From Ulva prolifera (Eukaryota; Chlorophyta; Ulvophyceae; Ulvales; Ulvaceae): a stretch of DNA of 64,000 nucleotides. The position numbers were made by a program, and so were the translations under genes. Positions 1-11,797 of the stretch are shown here, in pieces. Each line of letters opens with the position of its first letter. Within the stretch, counting starts at the first letter, position 1. A model generated the notes under the pieces. The model did no database searches. It was not told the origin of the DNA and saw only the letters and a list, made by a program, of their open reading frames with translations. The stretch is from positions 7,239,836 through 7,303,835 of the forward strand of contig CM041198.1 in the NCBI GenBank assembly GCA_023078555.1. The letters are read 5' to 3'.

Positions 1-336
1 GCAACGTGGCAGACTCTACGACGCAGACACTGTCTTTACCAACATACACCGCTACTGATTCAGTGTTCTCATGAGGCAGGTAGCGAAAGCATGGTCAACT
101 CACACTGTTTCAGATACGTGCATACTCTTGGTGGCCAAGACAGTACAACGGCCCTGGTGCAGCAGGTGGTAGACGCGTTCCTGGGCAGCCACTCGTGGCC
201 TTTCAGCACTCAAGGAGTTGGTGCTGCATGAGCTGGTTGTGCATGACCTTATCCCATGGCCCTTAGCCCATTTGTTACAAGCAAGACGATCAAGTACTAC
301 AAGAAGAAGTCATACACCAGGGCACCTCTACCACAT
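1..336. other. No gene recognised
   Basis: Left edge of the window. I see no open frame with convincing protein character and no RNA gene. It could be the 3' flank of RPP30 or part of a gene cut by the window edge. Confidence 0.4.
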
Positions 337-425
337 GTAAAGTGAATCTGGATTTACTGAGCCGCATCCTTTTTAGAGGACATTGTCAACTCCGAATGAA
401 CAGGACCACATGCCAGAAGGGTCAA
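337..425 (-). repeat. Dispersed repeat, 3' tail of a SINE-like family (copy 1)
   Basis: About 89 bp that align along their length with 36450-36535. Shared blocks include TTTACTGAGCC, ACATTG, CAACTCCGAAT and GGACCACAT. In the second copy this segment follows a tRNA-like head read on the minus strand. Here only the tail is present, consistent with a truncated insertion just downstream of RPP30. Read on the minus strand the tail ends in a TTTAC-rich motif. Seen: the sequence match. Inferred: the SINE origin. Confidence 0.5.
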
Positions 426-465
426 CACATACAGCTAGACTCGTGGGTGACGGTCTTCAGTGCAG

Positions 466-1769
466 CTATCCCTGATGTACCACTGTGGTGCCTCGCAGCC
501 TCCTGAGGCGGGCATGCTGCATCAGAGCAGCCGGGTTGTCAGAGGCCGCAAGCACTGCATGCACCCGCCTCATCCCTAGAAGCGTGGCCATACTGACCAG
601 CTGGCCTGGAGAGGCAGCTGCAGGCCTCGCGTCACGGCCGCTGGAGATCACAAGCATGTGCCTTGGGATCTTGGCTGCTAGGGCTGTGGCCATCGTTGCC
701 ACTGCGGCCTCGAGCCTGCCGGATGTCACGGCTGCTGCACCATCAGGCAGGAGTGTCAGGCAGGAGGCTGATAGCTGCATATGTGTGGCTGTTCAGAGCA
801 GCCTTCAGCTCACAACGCGCTGCATGTGCTGGAGTCTCCCATGGCAAGCACCCGATCCCATGTCGTGTAGCTCAGGTGCATGTTGCTGTGCCATACAGTG
901 TTTGGCATGTTGGAAGGTCAAACAACAGTTGCGCACCTCTACAAAATAACAGAGACAGCTGTTTGCTGCCTAGAGAGAGTTGTAAGCAATGTGAACGCAG
1001 GGCTGTGCCACATGAAGTCTATCTTACGGTCCCAAGAAGATAGTGTGTGCATCTGAGCACAAAATCAGCAAGTTTTGCAGGGCCAGGGGGCAGCACCGGC
1101 TATCTGCAGCTCGATGTAGACATTCCTGGCGGTTGCGCGCGTGAGAAATGTCCCGTCTATCTTGGCACATTTGGAGGATGGGTCCAGGTTGATGCTGATC
1201 AGGTCCACAGGGAGAGTTGTGCATGCCAGCTGCAGCGTCTTCTTATCCTGGGGCTCCACTGAAACGATATCATACTTCTGCATTCAATGATGGCGTATTG
1301 TAGTGCAAGTCTGTGGTCCAAGGTAGCCTCGTGATCCTGTTGAGGCACCTAAGCTCCCCTTGCAGCACGGCAGCACATCACAGTGCACGCATCGAGAACT
1401 GACCGCGGCTAGCAACTTGCATGGTGCCATCAGGTCAGTAGATTCGACACCGAGGATGTTGATTCGCCCTGGACACCTGACGATGTTTCGCTCATCCTCC
1501 GGCCTCTGCACCAAGCGCCAGTGTCAACAAAACACGGGATACGCTGCTCCTCCACGTGAACAGGTGTGAGCGATCATGGGAGCCAAAAGTCCAAGTATGA
1601 ATGTAAAGTCTCCATAATCACCTACCTTTCCGGTGCTTGTGAACTTTTTAATGCTTCCCGACGGAACAGTCTCAACGCTAGTGACAATATCGAATCCGCG
1701 CTGTAGCTGCCGCTCCCCGGAGGAATTGTGCTGAGATCTTGCGTCTACTGGGAAAAGATCATAGAACAT
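466..1769 (-). CDS. RPP30: Ribonuclease P protein subunit p30 (RPP30-like)
   Basis: Protein subunit of RNase P/RNase MRP, which mature the 5' ends of tRNA and process pre-rRNA. Exons placed (minus strand): 1769-1626 (48 codons, starting MFYDL), 1277-1097 and 734-466. Exon 1 has the family's N-terminal start with a following GFDIV strand. The second placed exon carries YDIVSVEP, ACTTLPVDLISI and NVYIELQIA, matching the YDI.AV.P, AC..L.VD.I.I and V.FE strands of the TIM-barrel RPP30 family. The last exon has MLVISSGRD and the late helix LATLLG/ALMQHARLRR. Donors are GTAGGT and GTGCTG, and phases match (0, then 1+2). The family normally has about 35 residues between exons 1 and 2. One short phase-0 exon in 1278-1625 is therefore probably missing from this model; the sequence around 1530-1560 is a candidate. 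The product is shorter than human p30 at its C-terminus. Confidence 0.75.
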
Positions 1770-3238
1770 GATATCATAGATTCTACTGCTAGTACATTCT
1801 CGCCGTACCAAATTTGTCGTTCCTTGCGATTGTTGTAATCCGGCATCACATGTAGCCAGCACATCCTTATGCAGACATAGCTGGCGTGCAGGCAGTAAAG
1901 CGAACTCGTTTCATTACATGCAAATTCGCATGAAGTACAGCCCCTGCCCTCAGTATCGTTTGGACCAAGTGCACATCAACTCATGTCAAGCTCATTCGTA
2001 GCTGTGCATCATGCAATGCATATGTTGGTTCCTGCAGAAATGTGCATCAAATCTCATGATCAATGCGACAGTATGAGTACGCTTTCATTCGCCATCAATA
2101 TAATTTGCCATCAGACTGGCCAACAGTGTACAGCGCAGCTGTCCAGGGCTGTAAATGCTGGCGTCACCGGGGGGTTTCAGTACAGCCTGCAGCCAACATC
2201 AGCTGCTTCCGATTCTCAGGTGCCCCTGGATGCTCAGCCATGAAACGGCCAGTCCTAGATAGCCGAGTCAACACGATCAGCAGACCCTGGTGCCCTGCCA
2301 TTGCCAAACGGCCGCCTCCGACACCAATACATGTCATCCAGCTGCCTAGGCCTCTGTGGTGCGCCTCCTCAAGCCTGCTTGCCATCTGCTTGGCCCGCAC
2401 CATCAGCAGGAAGTCTCCACAAGTACCGTGCCCAGTTCCCAAGAGCAGGCGTGTAGGCCGCATAGCACCAGGGCACCCTGCAGCACCACCAGCAGACTCA
2501 GAGGTATAGCCTGTATCTAAAGCTCCACAATTCAACAGAGACCCAAATGCAACAGGCGCTTTGAGTTCATGAACTCTATACAGCTCTGAGTCAGCACGAG
2601 AGTAAAGAATCCCCTTGCCTGCACTGACTGGGTGCATATCAGACATTCAGCGCCTCGGCAAATTCCAAACTCACTAAAACTCAGACGGAGGCCCCGCCAC
2701 AAAACAGCAGCGAGGCTGAAAAGCCCCAGTCGACTGTCAGGCTGATAAGGCATCAGATGCACATTGCCACACCGTGTTCCGCCTCACGAGCCACCATGAG
2801 CACCAGTGTGCTGCAGGCCACGGCCAAGTCCAAAGCTCTGCCGTGTCCGAGCTACGCATCACACACACGCGTACTCACATCCCTCGTGGACATTCTCCAC
2901 TGCAAAAGAGCACTTCGGCACGCATTTCCCTGTGGCTGCGTGCTCGCAACGGCAGGTGTGAACAAGGAACTCCGAGCCCATTGCATGGCAGAGTACCCAG
3001 GCCACGAGACAGATTGCAAGTCTGTTCGGTCCCACATTTCGGAGCTGGCAATGTCCAAATGGATACAGCTATGTGATCATGCATGCATACAAGGACTCGG
3101 GCTAATGACTGCGTGAGTGGATTTGCGTGTGAATTCCTAGCAATGGCTCGATGCCCGGCCTCTGTCCTTTGTAACTACATACAAGGACTCGGGCTAATGA
3201 ATGGCAGAGAGCGGCAGCAGCGGTGGGAGGGGTCGCAC
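1770..3238. other. Unresolved interval; probably holds the last exon of the INSIG-like gene
   Basis: No complete gene can be assigned. On the minus strand an open stretch at 2164-2646 (160 codons from an in-frame ATG) has some protein character. A second minus-strand frame, starting after an acceptor-like CAG near 2509, encodes a hydrophobic run (PLSLLVVLQGALVLCGL). The C-terminal end of the INSIG-like protein must lie here. A candidate exon after a TTTTCAG acceptor near 2725 reads SLLFCGGASV then stop, but it only fits phase if the GTGAGG donor inside exon 3 is used. Plus-strand frames at 2063-2509 and 2757-3116 are probably shadows. Confidence 0.3.
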
Positions 3239-4483
3239 CAGGACACCATGCCTGGCAGGTCCTCACGCGGGTAGTGCCACATCCCAAACACCGAGTTGAG
3301 CACGACCTCCGACAGGGGGGCGCCAACGCCGCACAGCACCGCCAGCAGAGCGCCCTGCGGCGTCCGGTCAAACACCGTCCAGTTGGCGACGGTGATGGCT
3401 GCCAGCACCGCACCGATCTGCGGCGTCGGCACCTCCATCGCGTGTAGGGTTGCACTGGTGTAGATGATGGCCGCCAGAACACTGCAGAGCACCAGCAGAG
3501 GCTGGAAGCACCGTGAAGGAAGACCTGATTCGGGCAGCATGCTTCATGTAGACAGGTCGTGGCCTCAGCCCCTCGAGGGCTGGGCAGATTGCGACATACA
3601 TGCACACATGGCCCATTATGAGCTAGCCCACAGTCAGCCGTTACACGACCTGTGCATGGGTAGCTGGATCACAGGTGGAGCGTACCACGTGTTCACCAAT
3701 AGGTACTGCGGGCTGAGCTTCGACAGTGCCTCTTGTGTCGATGGCTTGAGGATCAGGGCTTTGTCTGCCAAGATCTGTAGGCTGCCCAAAACGACGTAGA
3801 ATGAAATCAGCAGTGGTGGCACCAGCAGGGAGGAGTTCAAGCCCAGGACAGAAAAGGCTCCAATGTCATATACCTGCACGACAGCACCATCGATGATGAC
3901 TTTGCAGAAGTTAAGAGGGGACTGTGGTCGTGAAAATGTAATTCCGAAGAGGCATTGTACACAGGTGTCAGCATGTGTGAGCATTGGGAGCCAGGCAACA
4001 TTGCCTGGCATGTCACAAGATAGCATTAGTAGATCAATCACACAGCAGTGAGCACGCCAGAGCAGTGACTCAATCTCAAGCGTTGCAACTGGATGCATCA
4101 CGAGATGCCATGGAAATTGAACTCATGCCATCGGGATGACTTCTGGGCCTGACCATGCCATTCAACACTGTCGACGCCTCCACGCTATCCTGATATGAGT
4201 GACAATCAGGTACTGCTGTAAATTAGTTGCCAGATGCTCAAACCTGTAGTGGGACTCTGCTGTGGATGCCGTCAAGGAGTGTACCCCCAACAGCACCGGA
4301 GATGCTGAGGGCCAGGAGTGTCTCCTTCCACTGCACTGGCTGGTCAGTGATGCGCTCTGAACGGGCTATGGAGCTGTAATTCTGCTGCTGTCTCAGCCGA
4401 GCTTGCAGCGTGGCAGGCGCGCGCATGCCTAGGGAAGGTCGGGCCCAGACTTGAAGAGTGCTCTGATGGCCACAGGTTGACAT
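3239..4483 (-). CDS. INSIG-family-like polytopic membrane protein (C-terminus not placed)
   Basis: Exons: 4483-4244 (80 codons), 3873-3697 (59 codons), 3501-3239 (87 codons plus 2 nt). Donors are GTTTGA, GTGAAC and GTGCGA; phases 0, 0, 2. At least four hydrophobic segments alternate with short loops. Blocks fit the insulin-induced gene (INSIG) family in order: ETLLALSISGAVGGTLLD followed by H in TM1, then LNSSLLVPPLL, then the TM4-5 block WTVFDRTPQGALLAVL corresponding to WWTFDRSRSG of animal INSIG, then HYPREDLPGMVSW corresponding to QYTSPD...SW. The N-terminal 45 residues are basic, Ser/Gln-rich and lack acids up to SER, so an organelle presequence is possible. In animals INSIG retains SCAP and HMG-CoA reductase in the ER; algal and bacterial homologues are uncharacterised, so no role is claimed. 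The final segment (usually a GN.GR block) is not placed. Confidence 0.6.
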
Positions 4484-5067
4484 CGTTCCAGACGGCAACC
4501 CTTCCCGTGCGACGCCCTCGCTCACGCACGGTAGAGTATGCCAATTTTTCTGAACCGGCTGTGAGTAAGTATCAGCGTCCAAATAGCGCTGCCTGTCGTG
4601 AGTGGGGGTGGGCTGACAGATCGAACAGCGTGTGTGAGAGTGCAAGCGTTGCTGGAGAGCAGAAGCACCGCGCAAGCGCTGCTAAACTTCTGCAAGTCGT
4701 CAGAGCGCACTGTATTTTAACGCAACTTCGATTCGGCGTTAGTCCTGTTGGTGCACGTCTGACTGAAGCCTTGCCATTCCCATGCATGCCCGGTGGCCAT
4801 CTGATCTCGACATGGCCAAACACCAGCTGGCTTCACATCTACAGTCTGATGCAACGCGAACAATATGATTTGGCATCCATTTTTACTGACACGTGTTGTT
4901 GCGCCAGGCTCCGCGGTGGAATGAGCACGTCAGCGCAAGCACATACAAAGACAGTGTGTAGCATCAGCACCCACAAGGGAACGTAGGTGTCCAATATATT
5001 TGACGGACTGCGCACGTCTCACTATTGCTGAACTGAACAACTGTGACCCACAAGATTCGGCACTTTC
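4484..5067. promoter_or_regulatory. Shared 584-bp intergenic region between divergent genes
   Basis: The INSIG-like gene starts leftward at 4483 and the coiled-coil gene starts rightward at 5068, so this interval must hold both promoters and 5' UTRs. An A/T-rich patch CCAATATATTTG at about 4992-5003 is the only TATA-like sequence I see on the plus-strand side. Open frames in it (4477-4986 +, 4572-4823 -) have no recognisable protein content. Confidence 0.4.
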
Positions 5068-8000
5068 GTGTGCAACACAACCGACACGATTTTCCGTGAT
5101 CTACTGGAGGAAAACGCTGCGACAATTAACTGCAAATCGACAGCAGCAGCATTTCTAGGCTCTGTGGACCCTACAGCCAAGTCGGCAGATATTTCTCCTC
5201 CAAGCCAAGCGCTACCTCGATCTGCAGGCGAGCTGTCGCATTGTTCACCACAAGGATCTGGGCTCAGAAATGTGACAACGGACACACCACAATCAGGAAG
5301 AGCTATCCAATGGATTGACGATAGCTCTTATGACCGCAATATGGAGGCTTCGAAACCGTGTGTGCATTCGTTTCAGAACGGTGGCCACGCACAGATCACT
5401 TCGTTGCTCAATTCATTCGCCAACATCGATGAGCCCTCCACCCCGGTTGCTGCGGAGCATCATCCTGAAGCTGAAGAAGCACCTCACATGGTGAGTCAGA
5501 AAACATGCCATGAGGGGACACCATAGCAGCATATCGCTTGCTGCACTGCACCCCAAGATGCAACCCTTGTGCTGATGCTTCTGCCCCACCATTGGCAGAC
5601 TGATCACCGTAAACTTTGGCCATTGGTTTGCAGTCGCAGCATGGATCCGCTCGATTCGATTATGCAACCCCGTGCAAGGCAGTTGTCTCAAAACTCCCAA
5701 AAACCCCGGTCTCAACTGCACAAAGACACCACATATACTGCAGCGGTCATGAATTGGAAGCGACACCTCCTAGCCATGGGCATCCAATGTATAGAAGACC
5801 CAGCACTCAACCCAAGTTCTCTTCGACGGATGTGACACCCTGTCATGGCGCCACAGCACACCCAGCTTCTGGTGCTGGGGCGTCGACAGACTTTCACCCA
5901 GCTCAAGATGCTGCTGATGATCAACTGTGTATCTCTCAGCCACTGGATCCATTGAATGCTACAGTCACGCCTTCCATGTGCGGAAGCCCTACTGTGACTC
6001 CATGTGCAGAGCATTGTGATTGTTTGCATGCAAAACGGGTGGCATCGTTTAAAGGGCACGAGGCAGAGGAGGCCCCCAGGCTTAATACACCACATCAGGC
6101 ATGCCAACACATAGCTTTGCATGGCTGCAGCGCATGGACTACTTGCGTGGGTGCTGCTTGCCTGTCCCTGAAAAGCACATGTGCACACAATTGTCTTCAT
6201 GCTCCTTCCAACAGCTGCAAAGGCCAAGCTGAGTGTGAACAGGCCACTCACCCCAGCTATACCCCTCAGAGCTCCAGGCAGCTGGTAGAACTGTATCTTC
6301 GATGCATTGGGAAGTGACTGTGAGATAGTTGAAACAGGCAGGGCACCCTGAACAGAGTGTGGACGATCAGACAAGATTCCCATATCGTTGTGCAGCCTGT
6401 GGAGCAGATGTCCTTCAGGCATGGGGTGGGATGCAGGGCGCAGCATGAGCACGCCATGGACAGAGTGGTCCACCAGGCCTGTCGCAAGGAGATCTCAGGT
6501 CTGAAGCGGCGCGTTGCAGATCAGCAGGGCCAGCTGCAGGCCTGCGCGGAGCAGATGGTGGCTCTGCAAACACAGCTGAAGCAGGAGCAGCTTGAACGGT
6601 ACGCACCGGGCCGTCCGCCCTCCTCCACACTGGCCAGTGCAGGTGCAGTGCATGGCGCGCCAGTGATTGTCCACATTGTTTCGGGACATCCATGAATTGT
6701 GGTGGTTGTCAGACTGGCCTACACGGTAAGACGATATACGACGCACCTGGGCTACAGCCAGGGATCATGCTATGCCCGCAGAGGCATCAGCCTGAGCACA
6801 GCCAGGGACACCGCAACTCAACTGGACGGCTACGCCGTGAGCTACGAATGATTTCAATCTGCGAGTCCTTGTTTTGCATCTTTTGCAGCCGACTGAAGAC
6901 GGTCGCTGTGGGTCGTCAGTCCATGACCCTGTGGACACTGCAACAAGCGCCCCTTTGACACGTCCCAACAAAAACCTGCACAGCTAGGTGCCAGCCAGCA
7001 TCGCCGCAGCTTGCTGCGTGCGCGCCACACCCTGTGGCGTGGCACTAGTACTGTTGGCATGCATGCCCGCGTGTGCAGGCAGCAGGCGGAGCGGCAGCAG
7101 AGCGAGCTGCGGGCGTGGCTGGCCGACGTGCGGCTCGAGCGGCAGCGGCTGGAGGAGCGGCTGCTGGCCGGCGCCGCGGGCGCCGCGCAGGAGACGCGCG
7201 CCGACCTCGAGGCCTGCATCCACCGCCTCTCCCGCGACAAGGCCGCACTGCACTCGGAGGTGGCTGCCCTGCAGCTCGAGCACAAGCAGCAGAATGAGTA
7301 CCTGGTGCGCTCTCGCGGGGGTGCGGTAGATACGTGCATGGAATGCTTGGGGCTGCATTGCTGTGTAAATCGCTTTGGTGCTCTGCCATGCAATTGTGCA
7401 ATGGCGTGGGCTCCTGTGATATGGTCCATCTGATCTGTGCATGATGAGGTATCGCTGTCGGTGTGGCCGCGGTCGGCGGTAGCAAGCCGGGGTGACTGTG
7501 GCACCCACAGCACGGGATCCTACGGAGGGCCGGGGCCGGCTGGCGCTGCGGAGGGCAGCGCCGCAGCGGCTGGGCGCCTCCTTGCTGATGGCTTGCCCAC
7601 TGCCTAATGAGCTGAACTATCCCTGCATTCTTGGCTTTGCGTGAGCAACGCTTCCCGCCAGCGCTCCGGTGTTCCCTGTGGAACAGCTGAAGTATGAACA
7701 AGCTGTTCCGGAAGTCTTGGCCTGAACCAGACTTTGGGCTACTGTCTACCAATGTGATGGGCTGCTGATTGGCCTCTGCACTGAAGGGTGCAGTTCCACT
7801 GCACCTGCATGATGTATGAAAGAGTGCATGTGTGCGCAGGGCACCCGGCAGGCGCTGGAGGTGCAGGTGCGGGCGCTGGAGGAGCGCGTGCGCAAGCAGC
7901 GCAGCGCGCGGCAGCAGCTGGAGGAGCACCTGAAGGGCCTCTTCCGCGACTTCCAGGCCGCGCGCGGCACCGCGGACGCGCTGCGGCAGCGCTGTGCTGC

Positions 8001-10925
8001 AGGCGACGATGAGAAGGCTGCGCTGCGGGCGCGGCTGCAGGAGTGCGAGCACAGCCTCATCAGCCTCCAGGTGTGGGCCCCCCCTGCGCCCTGGGAACTG
8101 TCCCCCGCAGACGCTGCCCTGGAACAGGAGCCCTGGCAAGAGCGTATACCAAAGCTGTCTGAGAGCGGGGTCCATGGAGCGGCACACGGACATCGTGTTG
8201 AATTCGAAATCAGCTACCAAACCAAATGCAAACGTCGTGTGCTGTAGCTATCTATTTTGCCACATAGTGTATACTGTATCAGCATGTCGAAGATGGAGTT
8301 GGTGATCAACAATGGACTTGCCAGTGCCCTTTGGCGCAGCGGTGTGCGTGCAGTACAGTGCCTGCCCGCGTCGGTCGTGGGTTCTTGCGTTCCGCTGTCA
8401 TGAGCCTGTAGGGCCGCCACCTGTGAACCCGGCCCAAAGGACCGGCACAGCTGGGCGTGCTGGGCGTGCTGGGCGTGCACGCACACGGCGCCGCAGGTCT
8501 GGGTCACACACAGTGTGTGTTCCTCTGAGCGCGTATCCCAGCCACTCTCTTTGCGAAGACAACGTCGTGCGGGCCTGGGTGCATGCACTCTGGTGAGGTG
8601 TCGCCAACATGAGTGTGTAACACTAGTGTGTTCGCTTGCGAAGCACGCATGCGTGGCATCACTCACGCACAGCATAGCGTGCAGAGAGGTACCTCCCAGA
8701 GTTGCATTAGTACGTTTCGTGATAAAGTACGTTAAGTAAAAATACGCGTATGGTACGTTGGCTCCAATCTTGGGGGGTTGAAAAGTACGCTGTATAGGCT
8801 ACATCACTGGCTTGGCGCCTTAGGCGCCAAGCCGGTGATGGCCAGACTTGGTAGTGCAACGGTCACTGTCATCTATGCTCAGGCACACTATTGCAGAGAA
8901 CAGTACAATATACTCACAGTCAATTAGTTTATCAGGTTACTCAGGTTCATCATGCAATGCAAGGGATGTTAAAAACCTCCTTTGGCCTTGTGGCTAGAGG
9001 TGCACCACAGTGCAGAGCTCTAGGCTCTCTCAAAACGCGCAAGTCCGACACGTACGCGCGTACTATACGCTGATAAAGTACGTTGGAATAAAATACGCGT
9101 ATTAAACGTACCGAAATCGAAAGATACGCGTATTAATGCAACTCTGGTACCTCCGGGTACAAACCACACCGTGCAGGAGAGGTTACTCATGCAGACGTTT
9201 GCATGCAGCTGGCAGCAGTGCCAGCCGCTCCCGGTACTCCTATCATAGGATTGGCAAAGCATGACCGGCTTCCGCTCGATTCACGGTGCAATGCTTGCTG
9301 TGCAGGAGCGTATCAGCGCAAAGATGGCGCTGGTGGCGCAGGTGCGCGACGCGGCTGATGCGCTCATGCATGACAACACCGCCAAGGTGGCCGCGCTCGC
9401 CGATGCGGAGCGCACGCACAAGAGGCTCCAGGGCGAAGCCGAGCGCGCACAGCAGGCAGCACAGCAGCGTGAGAGTGACATCGCTGAGCTGGCGCTTGCG
9501 CTGGACCTGGTGGACCGAGGGCAAGGTCCGTCCTCTACACGCACAAAGCGATGCTCACACAACAGCACTCTGCGTGTGCGTATATGTATGCATGAGGTCA
9601 TTGCTGTGCGTACGAGGCCAGTTCCAGCTCTCAGCGTCGCGATATCGCCTGCGCTGATGTCACGGTGCGGCAACCAGGGCTTCACAGGACACGTTGTATC
9701 CCTCCGGGCGTCCCGATGGTAGCTCCCACTGTGCACCAGGGTTTCTGTAATATTCGCCCAAAATTCGTGGGATGTTAAAAAAACAAAAAAACAAAATAGA
9801 ATAGAGTTGCCCACTTTCTATTTTCGGCCGATTCTGCTTGCAACTCGCTGGGAATTCCGCTGCGCCGGCCACGGGAGTTTGCCAAAATTCTGCCATTTTC
9901 ATCGGGTTCCCGGTCGGGATGCAGAACCCTGGCGGCTACGTATGAGGACACATTGCCTGGCGTCCTCCGCAAGGTTGCATGGTGGGTGCATGCTGGGTTT
10001 GGCTGAACGCTGGCGCGTGCAGATGGCGGTGGCCACCCCGGCGCTGCAGGGGCAGCAGGCGAGCTGTGCGTCACGATGCTGCTGCAGCGGCTGGAGCGGT
10101 TCCGCGTCGAGCGGCAGGCTGAGCGCGGAGAGCTGGCGTGCCTCCGCCAGGAGCGAGCCAAGGTGCTGCTACCTCGCCACTCCTGCTGCACCGTTGCCTG
10201 TCCGGGCAGCCACGGCACAGCATGGCCACCCCCGTGCTCAACGGTGGCAATACAGTGGTAATACAGTCGCAATATGGAAGACTGCGTGTGCCTGTGGCCC
10301 AGGGACCACCTCAGCTGCGTGTGCGCATGCTGCATTCTTTGTACTGTCTTGCGCAGGCTCAAAGCCGGTAGACAATTCGTGCATGTATAGGGTTACGGTA
10401 TAATTCTTATTCTTCTCATGTTGTGCTGGTTGTGACTGCGAGTGCGGATTGATCATGCGGCCTGGACGCAACATTCGCAGAGAGATTGCGGCGGTATGCG
10501 TCTCCACCGGCCGCGGAAGTTTGCTTGGTTGCTTCTTGGCTCGCCTCTGACATGGACACACACGGGCGCAGTGCGGTGTGCGTGTCCAGGCGGCGGCGGA
10601 CGTTGCAGAGGCTCGCAGTGAGAACAAGGCCGCGGCCGGGGAGCTCCTGGCGCTGCACCGCGAGCTCGGGGAGGCCCGCAGCACGCAGCACGCCGAGGCG
10701 GCGCAGCTGCGACGTGACGCGGACGCCGCTGCGGCGCGGCTGGCGGTGGTCGAGCGGGAGGCGGCGGCGGCGGCGGGCGAGGCGGAGGCGCTGCGCGCGG
10801 ACAAGGCGGACCTCGCCGCGGCCGTGCAGCAGCTGCAGAGCGACCTCGAGGCCGAGCACAAACTCAACGAGGAGATGCACGACATCCTTGCCTCCTTCCG
10901 CCGCCAGCACAGCCGCGGCGATTAG
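5068..10925 (+). CDS. Large coiled-coil protein (809 aa, 8 exons)
   Basis: Exons: 5068-5490, 5634-6284, 6396-6598, 7079-7304, 7840-8070, 9306-9525, 10023-10162, 10590-10925. All phases match and the sum is 2,430 nt (810 codons including TAG). The first ~360 residues are Ser/Thr/Pro/His/Cys-rich and probably disordered. From exon 3 onward the protein is almost uninterrupted heptad-type coiled coil, rich in Glu, Arg, Gln, Ala and Leu, for example RLERQRLEERLL, LEVQVRALEERVRKQRS, DADAAAARLAVVEREA. A Gly/Ala-rich hinge is encoded at the start of exon 7, and the end is ASFRRQHSRGD. No catalytic domain is visible. Such proteins act as scaffolds (Golgi, centrosome/basal body, chromosome), but the sequence does not say which. 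Coding exons are very GC-rich compared with the introns. Intron 5 contains a hAT-like element. The start at 5068 is the first ATG of the open exon; an upstream exon cannot be excluded. Confidence 0.75.
8697..9146. mobile_element. Non-autonomous hAT-like DNA transposon, 450 bp
   Basis: Lies wholly inside intron 5 of the coiled-coil gene. Both ends carry terminal inverted repeats starting CAGAGTTGCATTA (8697 rightward, and on the minus strand from 9146). The insertion is flanked by a perfect 8-bp direct repeat GTACCTCC (8689-8696 and 9147-9154). An 8-bp target duplication with CAG-starting ends is typical of the hAT superfamily. Subterminal TACGCGTAT and ACGTAC words recur in both halves (near 8745, 9093 and 9123), as expected for transposase-binding sites. 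A near-perfect palindrome sits in the middle. It has no transposase frame, so it would need a partner element. Confidence 0.78.
8802..8840. repeat. Palindrome inside the hAT-like element
   Basis: Arms 8802-8819 and 8823-8840 are inverted repeats of 18 nt with one mismatch and a 3-nt spacer (TTA). Core GGCGCC occurs in each arm. It could form a hairpin or cruciform. Confidence 0.8.
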
Positions 10926-11587
10926 CCTGGTGGCGTGCTGCGCTGGCTGTCGCACCTGCCTGGGCAGCTGTTTCTCGGAGCAGACATCACTGCGAGGGAC
11001 TTTGGAATATTCAGGCGCTGGCTGTGGTTTTGGCGTGTGGCTGGACCTGCTGAGCAGGCTGTCACTGTCGGCGTTGGTGGCGCGGGTGTGGGGCAGAGGC
11101 GCAGCACATGAGCAATGTACTGTCGTGGAGGAGGCTGAGTTTGGACCTGCACGTTGGGTGATCTTACGCGCACTGCGCATCCACTGATGCTGGGCCTGCA
11201 GAGGAGCGCTGTGGTCTCCTAATCTGTGGCATGACTGTGGTTTGGGCTGAGTTTAAGGTTCTTGGAATAGCAGACGTGGCAAGGGCAGGTACAATACCTT
11301 GAGCTCTGTCAACCAGGCACAATGGATGGGTACAGCCTCCGCAAGGGCAGCTGCTCAATCATGTTGGGCTTGGGTGTGGCTCCAACACATGATATGCATG
11401 GGTGATAGCATGATTTTCCATCGCAGCATTCAGTGCATTTACAGGGGATACGTAATGGGGCAGGAAGTTTGGAGGCACCGCCTCACAGGCTGCCCTAGAC
11501 AAGTTCTGGAGCATCAGCGGAGCTCAATGTAACTTCCTCTGTTGTGTTCGACACTGAAGCACCGCACGTACTTGTCAACTGCTGCAC

Positions 11588-11648
11588 ATGGGACATTGTG
11601 TGAGCTGTGCCCCATCGTATGGGACATTGTGTGAGCTGTGCCCCATCG
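11588..11648. repeat. Tandem duplication, 31-bp unit x2
   Basis: Two adjacent copies of a unit starting ATGGGACATTGTG and ending GTGCCCCATCG, period 31 bp (11588-11618 and 11619-11648), identical over the overlap. This looks like a recent slippage or unequal exchange event. Confidence 0.85.
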
Positions 11649-11705
11649 CAGCGTATGAAAACCTACTAGGCATAGACAGTCATAGGCAACAAGTGCGGGA
11701 TACAG

Positions 11706-11797
11706 GAGCTCAGGGAATATGCTGAGGGAATATGCTCAAGTCAAGCAATATGAGCTCAGGGAATATGCTGAAGGAATGTGCTTAAGTCGCTCATAAG
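11706..11797. repeat. Tandem duplication, about 46-bp unit x2, imperfect
   Basis: Two copies starting GAGCTCAGGGAATATGCTG at 11706 and 11752. Each contains a shorter internal repeat GGGAATATGCT. The second copy has diverged by a few substitutions. Confidence 0.75.

Noticed and set aside
2560..2760. C-terminal exon of the INSIG-like gene reading SLLFCGGASV then stop
   Set aside because: Phase does not fit the preferred exon 3 donor; using the alternative GTGAGG donor would delete the conserved DLPG..SW block. Left as a candidate only.
7045..8220. 391-codon minus-strand frame
   Set aside because: It is the antisense shadow of exons 4 and 5 of the coiled-coil gene.
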